Positions 47,608 to 57,959 of a DNA stretch of 64,000 nucleotides are shown in pieces. Under the pieces are notes generated by a model, which searched no databases, was not told the DNA's origin, and saw nothing but the letters and a program-made list of their open reading frames with translations. The translations under genes were made by a program, and so were the position numbers. Numbering within the stretch: the first letter of the stretch is position 1; each line of letters opens with the position of its first letter. The DNA is from Pseudoips prasinana (lineage: Eukaryota; Arthropoda; Insecta; Lepidoptera; Nolidae), in assembly GCA_951640165.1 (NCBI GenBank), contig OX621260.1, positions 13,224,001 to 13,288,000 of the forward strand, written 5' to 3'.

Positions 47608-47900
47608 TAGCAGTGCCCGCGGACTTCGTTCCGCGTTATAAATATTTTTGTCCCTGCCAGTGAACGCAATTATTTGCGTTCACTGGTCCCTGCCCATTTG
47701 TCCCGCGACTTGGAATACATTATTCAAGTTTAAGTAAAGATTCGTTATTATATTGAATATTTTCATAGCCTATGACACTCCACAATGACGTAGCTTTCTA
47801 TTGGTGAAATAATTTTGATAATCGGTTAAGTAGATCCAGAGATTACCTCTTACAACGTCTCAAACTCACAAACGTTACGTCTTTATAATATTAGTATACA
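47608..47900. repeat. Helitron-like dispersed repeat, copy 3
   Basis: GACTAGCAGTGCCCGCGGAC at one end and GTCTTTATAATATTAGTATA at the other. It abuts the long-TIR element that follows. Confidence 0.4.
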
Positions 47901-47940
47901 AAACTGTGTTTTTATTTAAACTCTGCAAGATACCTAATAG

Positions 47941-50900
47941 ACCAGGGTCGATAATTTTTAAAACCAAAAAAAATAATAGTAGGATGAAACCCATTAGAAA
48001 AGGAGGGGAATATTATAAAAATGAAAGGAAAAATAATTTACGGGCGATCTGAGGTCAGGAAGGGGATGGGGGTGAGTTTTTAAGGGTAAAAAACGGTTTT
48101 TCTCGATTTCCGGCAAAACTAAAAGTTCTATCGAAAAAAGTCAAACGGCAAAGTTGTAGGTAATAAAAAGATCTAAAACTTTTGTTTTTACACTTTTTTC
48201 ACATAACCTCAAAATTTATGTGAAAATTCTTCAAAAAACCAAGTTTTTGGTTTTTTATTTTAATCTTTTACAATTTTTTTTCTTTTTTAACGAAATTTGG
48301 TGAAATCTTACCTTTTTATGTCTCAAATACGCTGTAATTTATTTGATTAAAATTTTTTATTTTTTCACCTTATTTTTTAATTAATATCGAAAAAACACCC
48401 TAATTTTCAATCGAAAAGTCACCCGTCAAAATATGTTACTATAGTAAATCTTCTCAGAAAACTCAAAAAAAAAAGTATTTTTGAATTATTATAAAAAAAT
48501 TTGAGCTATTTATTAAAATTAACACTTAAAAACATTAGATTACATGTTACATTGATAAAAAATTATTGCAAATAAAAATATACTATTATAATTAACAAAC
48601 AAATAAGTTAATAAAATTAATATTTAATAAGACATCTACAATATTTGGAGAAAGTTGTCGAATCTTCTTTAAATTATATGCGTAGATGTCTATTTATATT
48701 TTAAGATAAATTATATACCTGACCTACTAAAAATAGTCTGGGTCTTACTACATTACATACATACTAATAATAATCTCCTTAATTTTGCACACACAAATTT
48801 AGTTAATTCCATGAAAAAATATATATTTCAAAATACATAAAAATATATTACAAATATATAAAAAATATATAAACAACAACAAATGTTTGGCCGTTTTCAT
48901 ATATATTTTATACATTTCAAATATATTTCAGATATATTCAAAATATATTAATATACATGAAAATCAGCCAAAAGTTAGTTATTAAAAATATATTTAGTAT
49001 GCATAGTTTTTATAAAAGAGAATGACCAAAAATGGTACCAAGAAGTCTCATGCATCAAGATCATAATTGTATAGTAATTCTTTTCATATTATTTTAGGAC
49101 ACTGCGCTTCATGGAATTGATGTTTGAACAGGGAATTTAATTTTAAAGTTTAAAAGTATGAATATTGTTTTACTTCTTCGTCACACAACCGGCCATAGAG
49201 ATGTGAATGCAATAGAAACTATTTTTGATGAATCGACTAACCAGTTATTCAAATAGTTTCTTTTGTATAATAAATAATTATAACGTTTGCTTCAAAAACA
49301 TTAAACGAATTATATGTATTAGCATTGCTTTCGTTTCGTTCAATAACGTAACAATTCAAATTAAACCAGTACACCAAATCGATTTAGTATTACTAATTAA
49401 CACAATATCGATTTTCTTACTAAAGATTATGATTTATTGATTGCATCCCTAAATCCCGCCAGACATATTTCTGACATTTGTCTGTGTTTTTACAGTTGAG
49501 AATTGAATTGAATTGAGATTTTTATAGTATTGTGTTTGGAGAAAAATAACTTTTACTGTTATTTTGTGATAAGTACACTGTTATTTTGTGTGAACTTATT
49601 TCTGTGTATCATTGTACAAATATGTCGAGTCGTAGAGTAAACAGACTGACGCCGACAGTTCGGCAAAACCGATGCATCAATTGTTCATTTTTGATAGCCA
49701 GAAATCTACATACACATTCAATAGAACAAACGTCTGTTGTTGTGGCCAACACATTAGAAAGCATAGTAGGTTATTGCTGCAGTTGCCTCGTCGGTAAGCG
49801 AACAGTGGGCCAGTGGGCTGCTGTGCTCATGTGATGACAGTAGTGTGGTATTTGAGCTGGGGACGGTATCATAGTGTGACTGCACCGGCACCAGTTTTAG
49901 ATGATTTTCTTCAGGAATATGATGAATGATTTAAGTTGTTGTTGATAATTATTGTTGATTTTGAATCGCTATTAAAAACAATATGGAACTATTTGTTTAT
50001 TTTTTTATCCCTTACCTCCCCTATCTCCTAACCTAGTCGTTTCAATAAGACAACACGATCATCACTGTCATAAATAGTATTTTAAGATTACCAAAGGGTT
50101 ACTATAGTTTAAGATACTCTCTAGATTCAATGAGCGCTTTATTCAGCCTCACTAATGGTAATGTTTTATTCATTCGTAGCGTTATATCCTTATTACTGTT
50201 TATTAGAATGAGATAAGTTACCGGCTCACATTGTAATATAATTGTCGAGTAAATCCATGAGTTTCACTCGCGCACCCTGTATCGCGATTGTTCGTCTTTT
50301 TAACTAGGTACTAATATAAGCGAAATTCGCTGTTTTGGAGCAATAATGTTCGTTCGTGTGTGTCTATATTATGTAATACTTACGTTATATACTTACACGT
50401 CATTGGTATCATCGAACAAAATATACCTACTTTTTAGGTTAGGTTATTTACGTTTTTTTTAAATAACTCTGCAACCCGGGTTTTCTTTACAAAAAGGATT
50501 TTTGTAGGAGTTAGTATGATAAGTATAGTCTCTTAAAAACAACGTTTGAATTTGATGCAAGATGGTACGGGATCCTATATATCCATGAGCATTATCCTTT
50601 ATAAATAGATTTCTTCATTTTTTATTTTAAATAGATTTATATTTAATAATATATTAATATTTTTGTTTAAAAATATTGTAATGAATAACGTAATCAGAAT
50701 AAAGTATCTACATTTAATTGTACGATTAACATTCATATTTATATAAGTATAATGAGATTTTCTATGACATAAATGTAATAAGCATTAAATAAATCAACTT
50801 TTTAATTGAAACAAATTGCAGCAATCACATTTTTAGATGAATTTTTTCATAATAATTAAAAAATAATTCGAAATTGAGCTTTTTCGATTTTTTGCATTTT

Positions 50901-51430
50901 CTGAGAAGATTTACTAGAGTAACATATATATTTTTTTTCACCATCGGAAAGTAGAGATTTCAACGAACAGAAAACATACCAACTTTTTGAAAAAAGCTGA
51001 AATAAATATTTAGAATCAAATAAATTACAGCGTATTTGGGACATAAAAAGGTAAGTTTTCACCAAATTTCGTTAAAAAAGAAAAATATTTGTAAAAGATA
51101 AAAATAAAAAACCAAGAACTTGGTTTTTTGAAGTTATCGCATAAATTTTGAGGTTATGTGAAAAAAGTGTAAATAAAAAGTTTTAGATGTTTTTATTACC
51201 TACAACTTTGCCATTTGACTTTTTTCGATAGGACTTTTAGTTTTGCCGGAAATCGAGAAAAACCGTTTTTTACCCTTAAAATCTCACCCCCATCCCCTTC
51301 CCGACCTCAGATCGCCCGTAAATTATTTTTCCTTTCATTTTTATAATATTCCCCTCCTTTTCTAATGGGTTTCATCCTACTATTATTTCTTTTCACTTTT
51401 TATTATTTTTAAAGGCTTCTACCCTGGCCT
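47941..51430. mobile_element. 3.5-kb element with about 550-bp terminal inverted repeats
   Basis: 47941-48490 and 50864-51430 are inverted copies. Matching blocks include CCAGGGT near the tips, TAGTAGGATGAAACCCATTA, ATAATTTACGGGCGATCTGA (or its equivalent), CGATTTCCGGCAAAACTAAA and ACGCTGTAATTTATTTGAT. Divergence is modest. The 2.4-kb interior is AT-rich and carries only the small ORF at 49622-49834. No transposase was found, and the target duplication could not be resolved. The superfamily is unknown. Confidence 0.75.
49622..49834 (+). CDS. Small ORF inside the long-TIR element, unknown
   Basis: A 71-codon frame from ATG 49622 has two Cys pairs, CINC and CCSC, 38 residues apart (Cys to Cys), and basic flanks (SSRRVNRLTPTVRQNR). 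A consensus donor G|GTAAGC sits after CSCLVG near 49793, so the frame may be a first exon. A second short frame (MTVVWYLSWGRYHS to a terminal acidic DDFLQEYDE) starts at the stop of the first in another phase. I do not recognise either. A captured host exon, a relic of the element's own gene and a chance ORF are all open. Confidence 0.3.
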   Translation: MSSRRVNRLTPTVRQNRCINCSFLIARNLHTHSIEQTSVVVANTLESIVGYCCSCLVGKRTVGQWAAVLM

Positions 51431-52114
51431 ATAAGTGGTAGGTATTGTGGATGTTGCTGGAGCTGGCAGCACACATAGAGACTTTCAAACAGAAATTTTA
51501 TGCATTCCATTATCGGACCACTCGTAAACAAAAAAAATTGTAAGTAACGTTTGTAAAATGGCATGGCATTCAAGTCGTGAGTTTTTTGAAAACCGCAAAA
51601 ATTGTGAATTATTTGTGTGAAGGCAATTAAATCGTTTTTAGAGTTATAGTGGAGGAGGTGGTGAGACGAACAGAGTACCTACTGTATAGAAGTGATTCAA
51701 TATGAGTATTCCGACGAAGAGGTATTGGTAGCCACTTGAGTTTATTGCGAAATTCGGAGACATGATCATATTCGCGTAAGCCAAATGTGAACCGTTTGCA
51801 AAACTTTTGAAGTCGCTCAAGTTTATCAAGTTGTTCCTCCGTTAGATCAAGGTAACTGGTGTCAGTATAGTCAAGGATAGGGAGAAGAAGGGACTGAGCA
51901 AGTGCAATCTTGGTATCAGTAGGCAGAAAGTTTCACAGACGTCTTAAGGAACTTGCAGAAGCAAAAATATTTCTGCTATCTTCTTGCATTTGAAAGCCCC
52001 ATCATAAGGTATTGTCAATAAAAATACCTAATCTTTTTACTCAGTCCGACGAAGGTATAACAGTACTATCATAAAAAAATTATAAGAGGAATGTGTGAAC
52101 AGTCAATTTCACTA

Positions 52115-52192
52115 TTATTGCCTATGACTTCGTAGGATTATTATTGCCTATGACTTCGTAGGATTATTATTGCCTATGACTTCGTAGGATTA
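52115..52192. repeat. Three perfect 26-bp tandem repeats
   Basis: TTATTGCCTATGACTTCGTA plus GGATTA repeats three times without a mismatch, inside the RT relic. The unit length breaks the reading frame. Confidence 0.9.
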
Positions 52193-52414
52193 ACTGTTAT
52201 ACCGTATCTCATACTCCACTTATTGATAAGTGACAAATCCGCGTTAATAACTTTAATGGCTTCCGATAACTTTTCAAGTGGTGCTTGAGATTAAATTTGC
52301 AAATCATCTGCATAAAGGTGGTAGAGGAAAGTAAATAATCAGAGAGAGCATAAATAAAAATGCCATAAAGTAAAGATGATAAAACGCCGCTCTCTGGTTC
52401 GGTTGTCTGGAAGA

Positions 52415-52472
52415 AATATGTAATTGGCGATCTTATCGCATAATAATGCGATAAGATCGCCAATTACATATT
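52415..52472. repeat. 58-bp perfect hairpin
   Basis: A 27-bp arm AATATGTAATTGGCGATCTT to GCAT, loop AATA, and the full complement. The right arm continues into a LINE 3'-end fragment. Confidence 0.8.
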
Positions 52473-52550
52473 ACGTACATTATTTTAAATATTAATATTT
52501 TTCCTGTAAACTATTTTATATTTTGTGTAACAAACTGTATCTATCTATCT
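52446..52550 (+). repeat. LINE 3'-end fragment with ATCT tail
   Basis: It shares ATGCGATAAGATCGCCAAT, CCTGTAAACTATTTTATATT and the ATCTATCTATCT end with 10440-10550. Confidence 0.55.
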
Positions 52551-52765
52551 ACACCAGCACTAGTGCTACACCAGGAAGAGAAAGAATCATCTATGAGAAT
52601 ACGCTGATGGCGACCAAACAGGTAACTACGAAACCAGTCAATTACCGTTGCAGATACGTTAAGCGAACGTATATAGAATACTAAAATCAACACGCCGAAT
52701 GCATTTCTGAAGTCCAGCAATACAAGCATTGTCAGATTACCATTTTCCATTCCAACCCTAATATC

Positions 52766-52988
52766 TGTTAGATGGTAGGGTTTATTGGTCCTACCAATAT
52801 AAACTCAGATGTAAACACGATTGATCTTTTACATTTATATTATGTTATAATATTACATAGAAAAATACATCAACAGCTTGACAAAGAAAAAGGAACATTT
52901 AGTTTCTTATCATTTTTTATATAATGACATATTGTCAAAACTCATATAAAGAATAACTAAATGAGATTACAAACTCTTTACTTCAACA
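52766..52988 (-). repeat. Copia 3' LTR
   Basis: 223 bp, differing from the 5' LTR at 9 positions by my count (about 96% identity). Confidence 0.92.
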
Positions 52989-53018
52989 CTCCTCCTTAAT
53001 CTCATACCAACTGGCTCT

Positions 53019-56000
53019 CTACTCTACACTCAACCCCATACTTCTCACACACCATTCATACTTACCTCTCAACCACGCCTTGGTCAATACATCAGCTACC
53101 ATTCGCGCTGTCTCCTTGTATGATGATAATTTTATAACACCATTTGCTACTGTCTCCCTTACGAAATGATGTCGTATATAAACGTGTTTGGTACGTTGAT
53201 GGTGCACAGGGTTCTTGGCTATAGCCATTGCTGATTGACTATCAGTGAAAATAGCTATTGTAGGCAACATTGTCCCATCTCTGATAAAAATCTTTGTATG
53301 AATATCGCTTCCTTTGCAGCTTCAGATAGCGTAACATATTCTGCCTCCGTAGTTGACAGGGCTATGGTTCTTTGTTTCTTGCTTTCCCAAGATATTGCTC
53401 AAAATAATCGATGCCTCGCGTTTGACTAAAACCTCTTGCAACTACGTGACGTACCTTGTATCGCTTTTTTCTCCTGGCCTCTTCTTTAATTCTAAAACTC
53501 CATTTAGAATTTACCATGTTACAAGACTGTGGTAGTTCTACCAATTTCCACGTCTGGTTTTTCTTAAGCGCGTCCAGCTCCTCCTTAATAGCAGCTCTCC
53601 ACATTTCTTTATCTCTACGAGAAAATGCCTCTTCTACAGTAAGTGGATCATTCTCTTCCGCAACAGCTTCATAGGTAATATGATCAGGAAATTCCACAGG
53701 CTTCCTGTTTCTAAGCGGATATCTCCTTTCTTCCACTATAGGATCTGCTTCGATTTCACTTAGAACTCCTTCATCTGGTCTCTCTTCAAAGGATGCCCCC
53801 TTTTCATCTTGTTCATCATATTCAACTACTATGCTATCCCTATCACCCTGTAAATTGACAATGGGCTGTTCTCTGGGAACAGTTTGACTCGCATCATTGT
53901 TTTCCAGGTGAATAATTCCACATTCCCTTAATTCTACAGGATTAGTCTTAGCGTGATGCATCTGGTTTTCGAAAAACACTACATTTCGGGCTCTATGCAT
54001 TTCTCCATTCATAGGATCAATTAATCTGTATCCTTTTGATTCGTTACAGTATCCTACAAACACAAGATCTTTACTTTTCGCATCCGATTTTGACCATTTC
54101 TCATCAGCCATGTGCAAAAATGCTTTGTAGCCAAATACTCGAAGATTGGATAAATCTGTGTTTTGACTACTCCAGACCTCTTCGGGTGTCCTGATTCTAA
54201 TAGCAACAGTTGGGCTTCTATTCTTTAAATACACTGCTGTATTTACTGCTTCTGCCCAGTACTAAACCGGAACTCCCGCTTCTTGAAGCATTGTTCGTGC
54301 TTTCTCTGCAATAGTACGATTTGCCCTCTCGGCTACACCATTCTGCTCAGGTGTATATGCGATTGTAAGTTGATGCTTGATACCATGCTCCTTTAGAAAC
54401 GCACTGACTCTTTCATTGACGTATTCACCTCCATTGTCCGTTCCCGAAACCTTTAGTTTCTTTCCGGTTTGAGACTCAGCAAAACTCTTGAACTCCCTTA
54501 TTTTATAAAAAGATTCACTTTTCTGCTTAATAAAAAATTCTAAAGTATTACGTGAAAAATCGTCAATAAAAGTGATATAAAATCTAGCACCTCCAAAAAA
54601 ATTCTCCGACATTGGTCCACTGATATCCGAGTGTACTAATTCCAATAATTCTTTAGCCCACGTAGCCTTATTTTTCTCAAAAGGCTGCCTTATTTGTTTA
54701 CCTTTAAGGCAAGCTACACATTCTAGTTTACTAGTAGTATGTTTAAAACTCACGCCAGTTGCCATCTTATCTCGTAATAAGGTTAAGTTTCGTACGCCCA
54801 GGTGTGCCAGTCTCTTATGCCATAGCTCCATATTTTCACTCTCGCTAATTGCTAGTGCACGTGCCTGTGAGGATAAAATTATTTTATATACACCCTTCTC
54901 AAGCACACCAGTCACACAAGGTTGTCCTTTCGTGGAATATTCACTTTCATTAAATATCTCGCACCCCTTATTTGAAAAAATTACAACCTTACCTTTTTTA
55001 ACAATACTAGTTAAGTACACTCAGTAAGTTAGATGTAAGTTTTGGTACATACATGACATCATACACTGAAATATTCTCACTTGCTACACTGCCATACCCC
55101 TCCCCATAAACTTTACCTCCATTCGCACAAGTAACTTCAATCTTACGATCTGCCTCTACATAATCACTCATCCAGTTATATCTAGTAAATGAAATGAAAT
55201 GAAATTTATGCAGCACTTGGGTATTAACATACACTTGTACTTGTCAAGGTCACAATGCAGTACATAAACATAGTGGATAGTATAAAATTTACAAAAAAAA
55301 TTAATTAGTCCGTCCGTGCGATTTGTTTTATCGCATATATTTTCTGAAATCCTTAAATAAATAACAAGTTACTAATGTATTATTTTGAAATTTAGTTCTA
55401 CTATATTAAAATTAAAGAATGGAAGACTAAAGCAAAAAGACGAAATTCTAAATGAGGGTGTGATCACATGCACGGGATCACCGTACACACTTGGTAAACA
55501 TTTCACATTCAGTACTCATATGTCCCGACGCTCCTGAATCTAATATCCATGAGTTATCTTCATTGTGATTCTCTTGATTCTTTGTAGCGAGTGCTGTTAC
55601 CGTCATGACCACATGAGGTCCTTTCTTAAACTTCCTTGGATTATCTGGACAGTCGTAGGCTTTATGTGATCCTTCACAAATGAAGCATTTCATATTCTTT
55701 TTATTTACTTTAGTGTTGTTCCTCTAAACAGGTTAATACGGATTTTTTGTTTTTGTTGTGAATGTACCTCTCTCTGGGTAAGCATTACTTGAACTTGCAT
55801 TTTCTATGCAACCACCTGTCTGCAACAACTTATTCTTCACATAATCAGTTGTTAGACTAATATTAACGTTCTCCAACGCTAATCTCATTGGGATATACTC
55901 ATCTGGTAAGCCTTGTAACATCAGTGCCGCCAAGAGCTCATCATCAATCTCTTTTCCTAGATCGGCTAGCTGGCCTGATACTCTTATAAGCTCTGTTACG

Positions 56001-56364
56001 TAGTCGGTCATCGAACTGAACATGGTTAGCCTAATACTCAGCAACTTAAATAGAAGTCTACATTTATTGTTTATGCCTTTATCTTCATAGGCGCTACTAA
56101 ATATTTCCACGCCTCGTGAGCCGACTTAGCTTTCCTCACGTGTACTTTGCAATGGTTTCCTATCAGTAAGCATATTTTTGCTAGCGCTTTTTGATCACCT
56201 CTAACTATCTTTTTGTCCTCATTGTCCTGGGTTATGTCACTCTCTACATATTGCCACAGGTCATCGTAAACAAGTATGCATTTAAGATCAAATTTGCAGG
56301 TATTGAAATTGCAACTCCCTCTGAGCTTTTCGATTTGCAGACCTGACCCCGTTGATGTACTCAT
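53019..56364 (-). pseudogene. Copia gag-pol polyprotein, broken and internally deleted
   Basis: In order from 56364: Gag (MSTSTGSGLQIEKLRG start, then a frame change near 56100 into VTELIRVSGQLADLG), a zinc knuckle CFICEGSHKAYDC near 55688, the aspartic protease box DSGASGHM near 55540, an insertion at 55185-55487, and integrase (WHKRLAHLG and CVACLKGK zinc module, HSDISGP, TDNGGEY, PEQNGVAERANR). An in-frame TAG follows at 54264-54262, then the connecting region, the start of the RT (WRAAIKEELDALKKNQTW, RGIDYFEQY) and the end of RNase H (ALSTTEAEYVTLSEAAKEA, FTDSQSAMAIAKN, HHFVRE). The catalytic RT core with its YVDD box is absent: sequence jumps directly from RGIDYFEQY to the RNase H part near 53391. 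The element cannot be autonomous. Confidence 0.9.
55185..55487 (-). mobile_element. LINE 3'-end insertion inside copia
   Basis: About 300 bp interrupts copia between the protease and the following region. On the minus strand it ends in a TTTCATTTCATTTCATTT run, like the 19366 fragment. The copia frame resumes at YNWMSDYVEADRK. Confidence 0.6.
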
Positions 56365-56496
56365 CTTTATACACTGTGTAACTACTTACACAGGAGAGGA
56401 TGCTCTCATCAACGCACTCTGATGCAAAGATCAATACAAATTTCTCGGTGTAACACTTAGATGCTCGTGTCTACGCAGCAGTGCCGGTCCATAACC

Positions 56497-56719
56497 TGTT
56501 AGATGGTAGGGTTTATTGGTGCTACCAATATAAACTCAGATGTAAACACGACTGATCTTTTACATTTATATTATGTTATAATATTACACAGAAAAATACA
56601 TCAACAGCTTGATAAAGAAATAGGAACATTTAGTTTCTTATTATTTTTTATATAATGACACATTGTCAAAACTCATATGAAAAATAACTAAATGAGATTA
56701 CAAACTCTTTACTTCAACA
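56497..56719 (-). repeat. Copia 5' LTR
   Basis: 223 bp. On the minus strand it begins TGTTGAAGTAAAG and ends CCATCTAACA. Confidence 0.92.
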
Positions 56720-56850
56720 ATATCTTCCGTAACATTGATCAGGGCTGTGGTAGTGCTGTGACCGGGATAAGTAGAAGATTGCCTGAGCTTATTCTTCGGG
56801 GAGAGGGAAATGTAGAAAACGCATGTGAAATGTTTACCAAGTGTGTTTCA
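56720..56850 (-). pseudogene. LINE reverse transcriptase relic, 5' part
   Basis: The minus strand reads QSSTYPGHSTTTALINVTED, which joins in frame, through the duplicated ATATC, to IRVGMENGNLTMLV on the other side of copia. Confidence 0.75.
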
Positions 56851-57313
56851 AGCGTGATATAGTATGGTAACTGCTTACAGACAGGGGGGTTGCATGCCAA
56901 ATTAATAGTTTAGACAAAAAAGAAGCAGAACCAAGTAAATTGACAGCATATGATTAGTAACTCGTATATTATTCCGTTTTGATTCCTTTATCAGTAATGA
57001 TTTTAAGTTTTCATGTTAAATTAGCACACAAATTATTTAATTCAAATTAATTTATAGGAATTTATAATATTAGGAAGGAAAGGTAAAACGTGCAGTGCAT
57101 TGGGCAGCACTGTCTTTGAGCGTTTGTTTCTCGGAGGAATAAAAAGCTTGTTGGTTTGTTCGATTCCTTTAAATGCTCTTTGGTTATAACCTTGATTTTT
57201 ACATACTCTTTGGTTTGAATCATATGTTGTCAAAGAAATTCTTGGTGTTAATTTGCCTTTGAGCAATTTATTTACACTTAGATTTTTCCAACCAATACTT
57301 AATACCAACTAAA

Positions 57314-57739
57314 ATGGGAGACCACGATGATTTCGAAGACAATCAGTATCCAGACAACGACGAATTTGTTCCGTATGTAACGGCCGGCAACCTGGCTCAG
57401 AAAAATGGCGCGAAAGTAACACTATGGGGCAAAGTTACAAAGGTTTCTGCAAGCGAAGGTTTTTATGTCAAAACTGTTGATGATCAGGAGGTTCTTATAA
57501 GGTTGAAGCGGCCAGTGAATGAGCCTTTAGAAGGGTGGTATGAGATCTATGGGGTGTCCCAAGGGAAGAGTATTTTGTGTGACGAGTATGTGCCATTTAA
57601 AGAAGACATGTCAAAGAACATTGATACGGCAGGTCATAAAGGCTTGGCAAAGCTGCTGGCAGCCCTCGATGACCCATGGAATTTAGGAGATGATTCAAGC
57701 AGTATGGCTGGAGTTGAACCTATGGACCAAAACTATTGA
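57314..57739 (+). CDS. RPA3: Replication protein A 14-kDa subunit-like (RPA3)
   Basis: An intronless 141-codon gene starting ATG in a good context (AAAATGG). Members of this family are single OB-fold proteins that hold the RPA heterotrimer together on single-stranded DNA during replication and repair in the nucleus. The match covers the core: AGNLAQKNGAKVTLWGKV, the turn before VLIRLKRPVNEPLEG, the strand YEIYGVSQGKSILC and the family-like EYVPFKED. An acidic N-terminal tail (GDHDDFEDNQYPDNDEF) and a C-terminal acidic end extend the usual length of about 120. Poly-A signal AATAAA at 57953-57958. No neighbours share its function. An unrelated OB-fold protein is the main alternative. Confidence 0.72.
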   Translation: MGDHDDFEDNQYPDNDEFVPYVTAGNLAQKNGAKVTLWGKVTKVSASEGFYVKTVDDQEVLIRLKRPVNEPLEGWYEIYGVSQGKSILCDEYVPFKEDMSKNIDTAGHKGLAKLLAALDDPWNLGDDSSSMAGVEPMDQNY

Positions 57740-57952
57740 GGTTATTGTTTTAAGTTATTTTATACTACTAAGTATAGGTTATAATAATTAATTTTTCTTT
57801 CTGTATTTATAGGAGAACATTCTTTAAAACCTTCTTTATATATTCTGTAAAATCACATAGTAATTTTGTTTGATTGTTTCACTTGTGTTACTACAATTGT
57901 AAAGTAACAAAGAAAAGTCTATTACCTATGTCCTAGAGTTAGAGAACTATTG

Positions 57953-57958
57953 AATAAA
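57953..57958 (+). terminator. Poly-A signal of the RPA3-like gene
   Basis: AATAAA, 214 bp after the stop codon, in an AT-rich 3' UTR. Confidence 0.6.
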
Positions 57959-57959
57959 A

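Larger units (their letters stand above)
51640..52760 (-). pseudogene. LINE reverse transcriptase relic, 3' part
   Basis: Minus-strand RT pieces in shifting frames. Fingers and palm: MLVLLDFRNAFGV and WFRSYLFGRHQRIL (52750-52541). The YADD region is degraded near 52300 (ADDLQI, then QAPLEKLSEAIKVINADL). The C-terminal region is YDHVSEFRNKLKWLPI near 51790-51740. It joins, across the copia insertion, the fragment at 56720-56850. Stops, indels and a 26-bp triplication break it. Confidence 0.7.
52766..56719 (-). mobile_element. Copia-type LTR retrotransposon, defective
   Basis: Two 223-bp LTRs (TG...CA) flank a minus-strand gag-pol. ATATC is duplicated at 52761-52765 and 56720-56724. The purine-rich tract AAGGAGGAG abuts the 3' LTR at 52989-52999. 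A primer-site-like GGTTATGGACCGGCAC follows the 5' LTR at 56496-56481. The integrase-before-RT order is diagnostic of Ty1/copia. Confidence 0.93.

Noticed and set aside
52115..52192. CRISPR-like array
   Set aside because: The units are directly adjacent without spacers, in a eukaryotic retroelement relic.
57042..57308. Minus-strand 88-codon ORF just upstream of the RPA3-like gene
   Set aside because: No motif and no coding character. It lies in the promoter region of the plus-strand gene.
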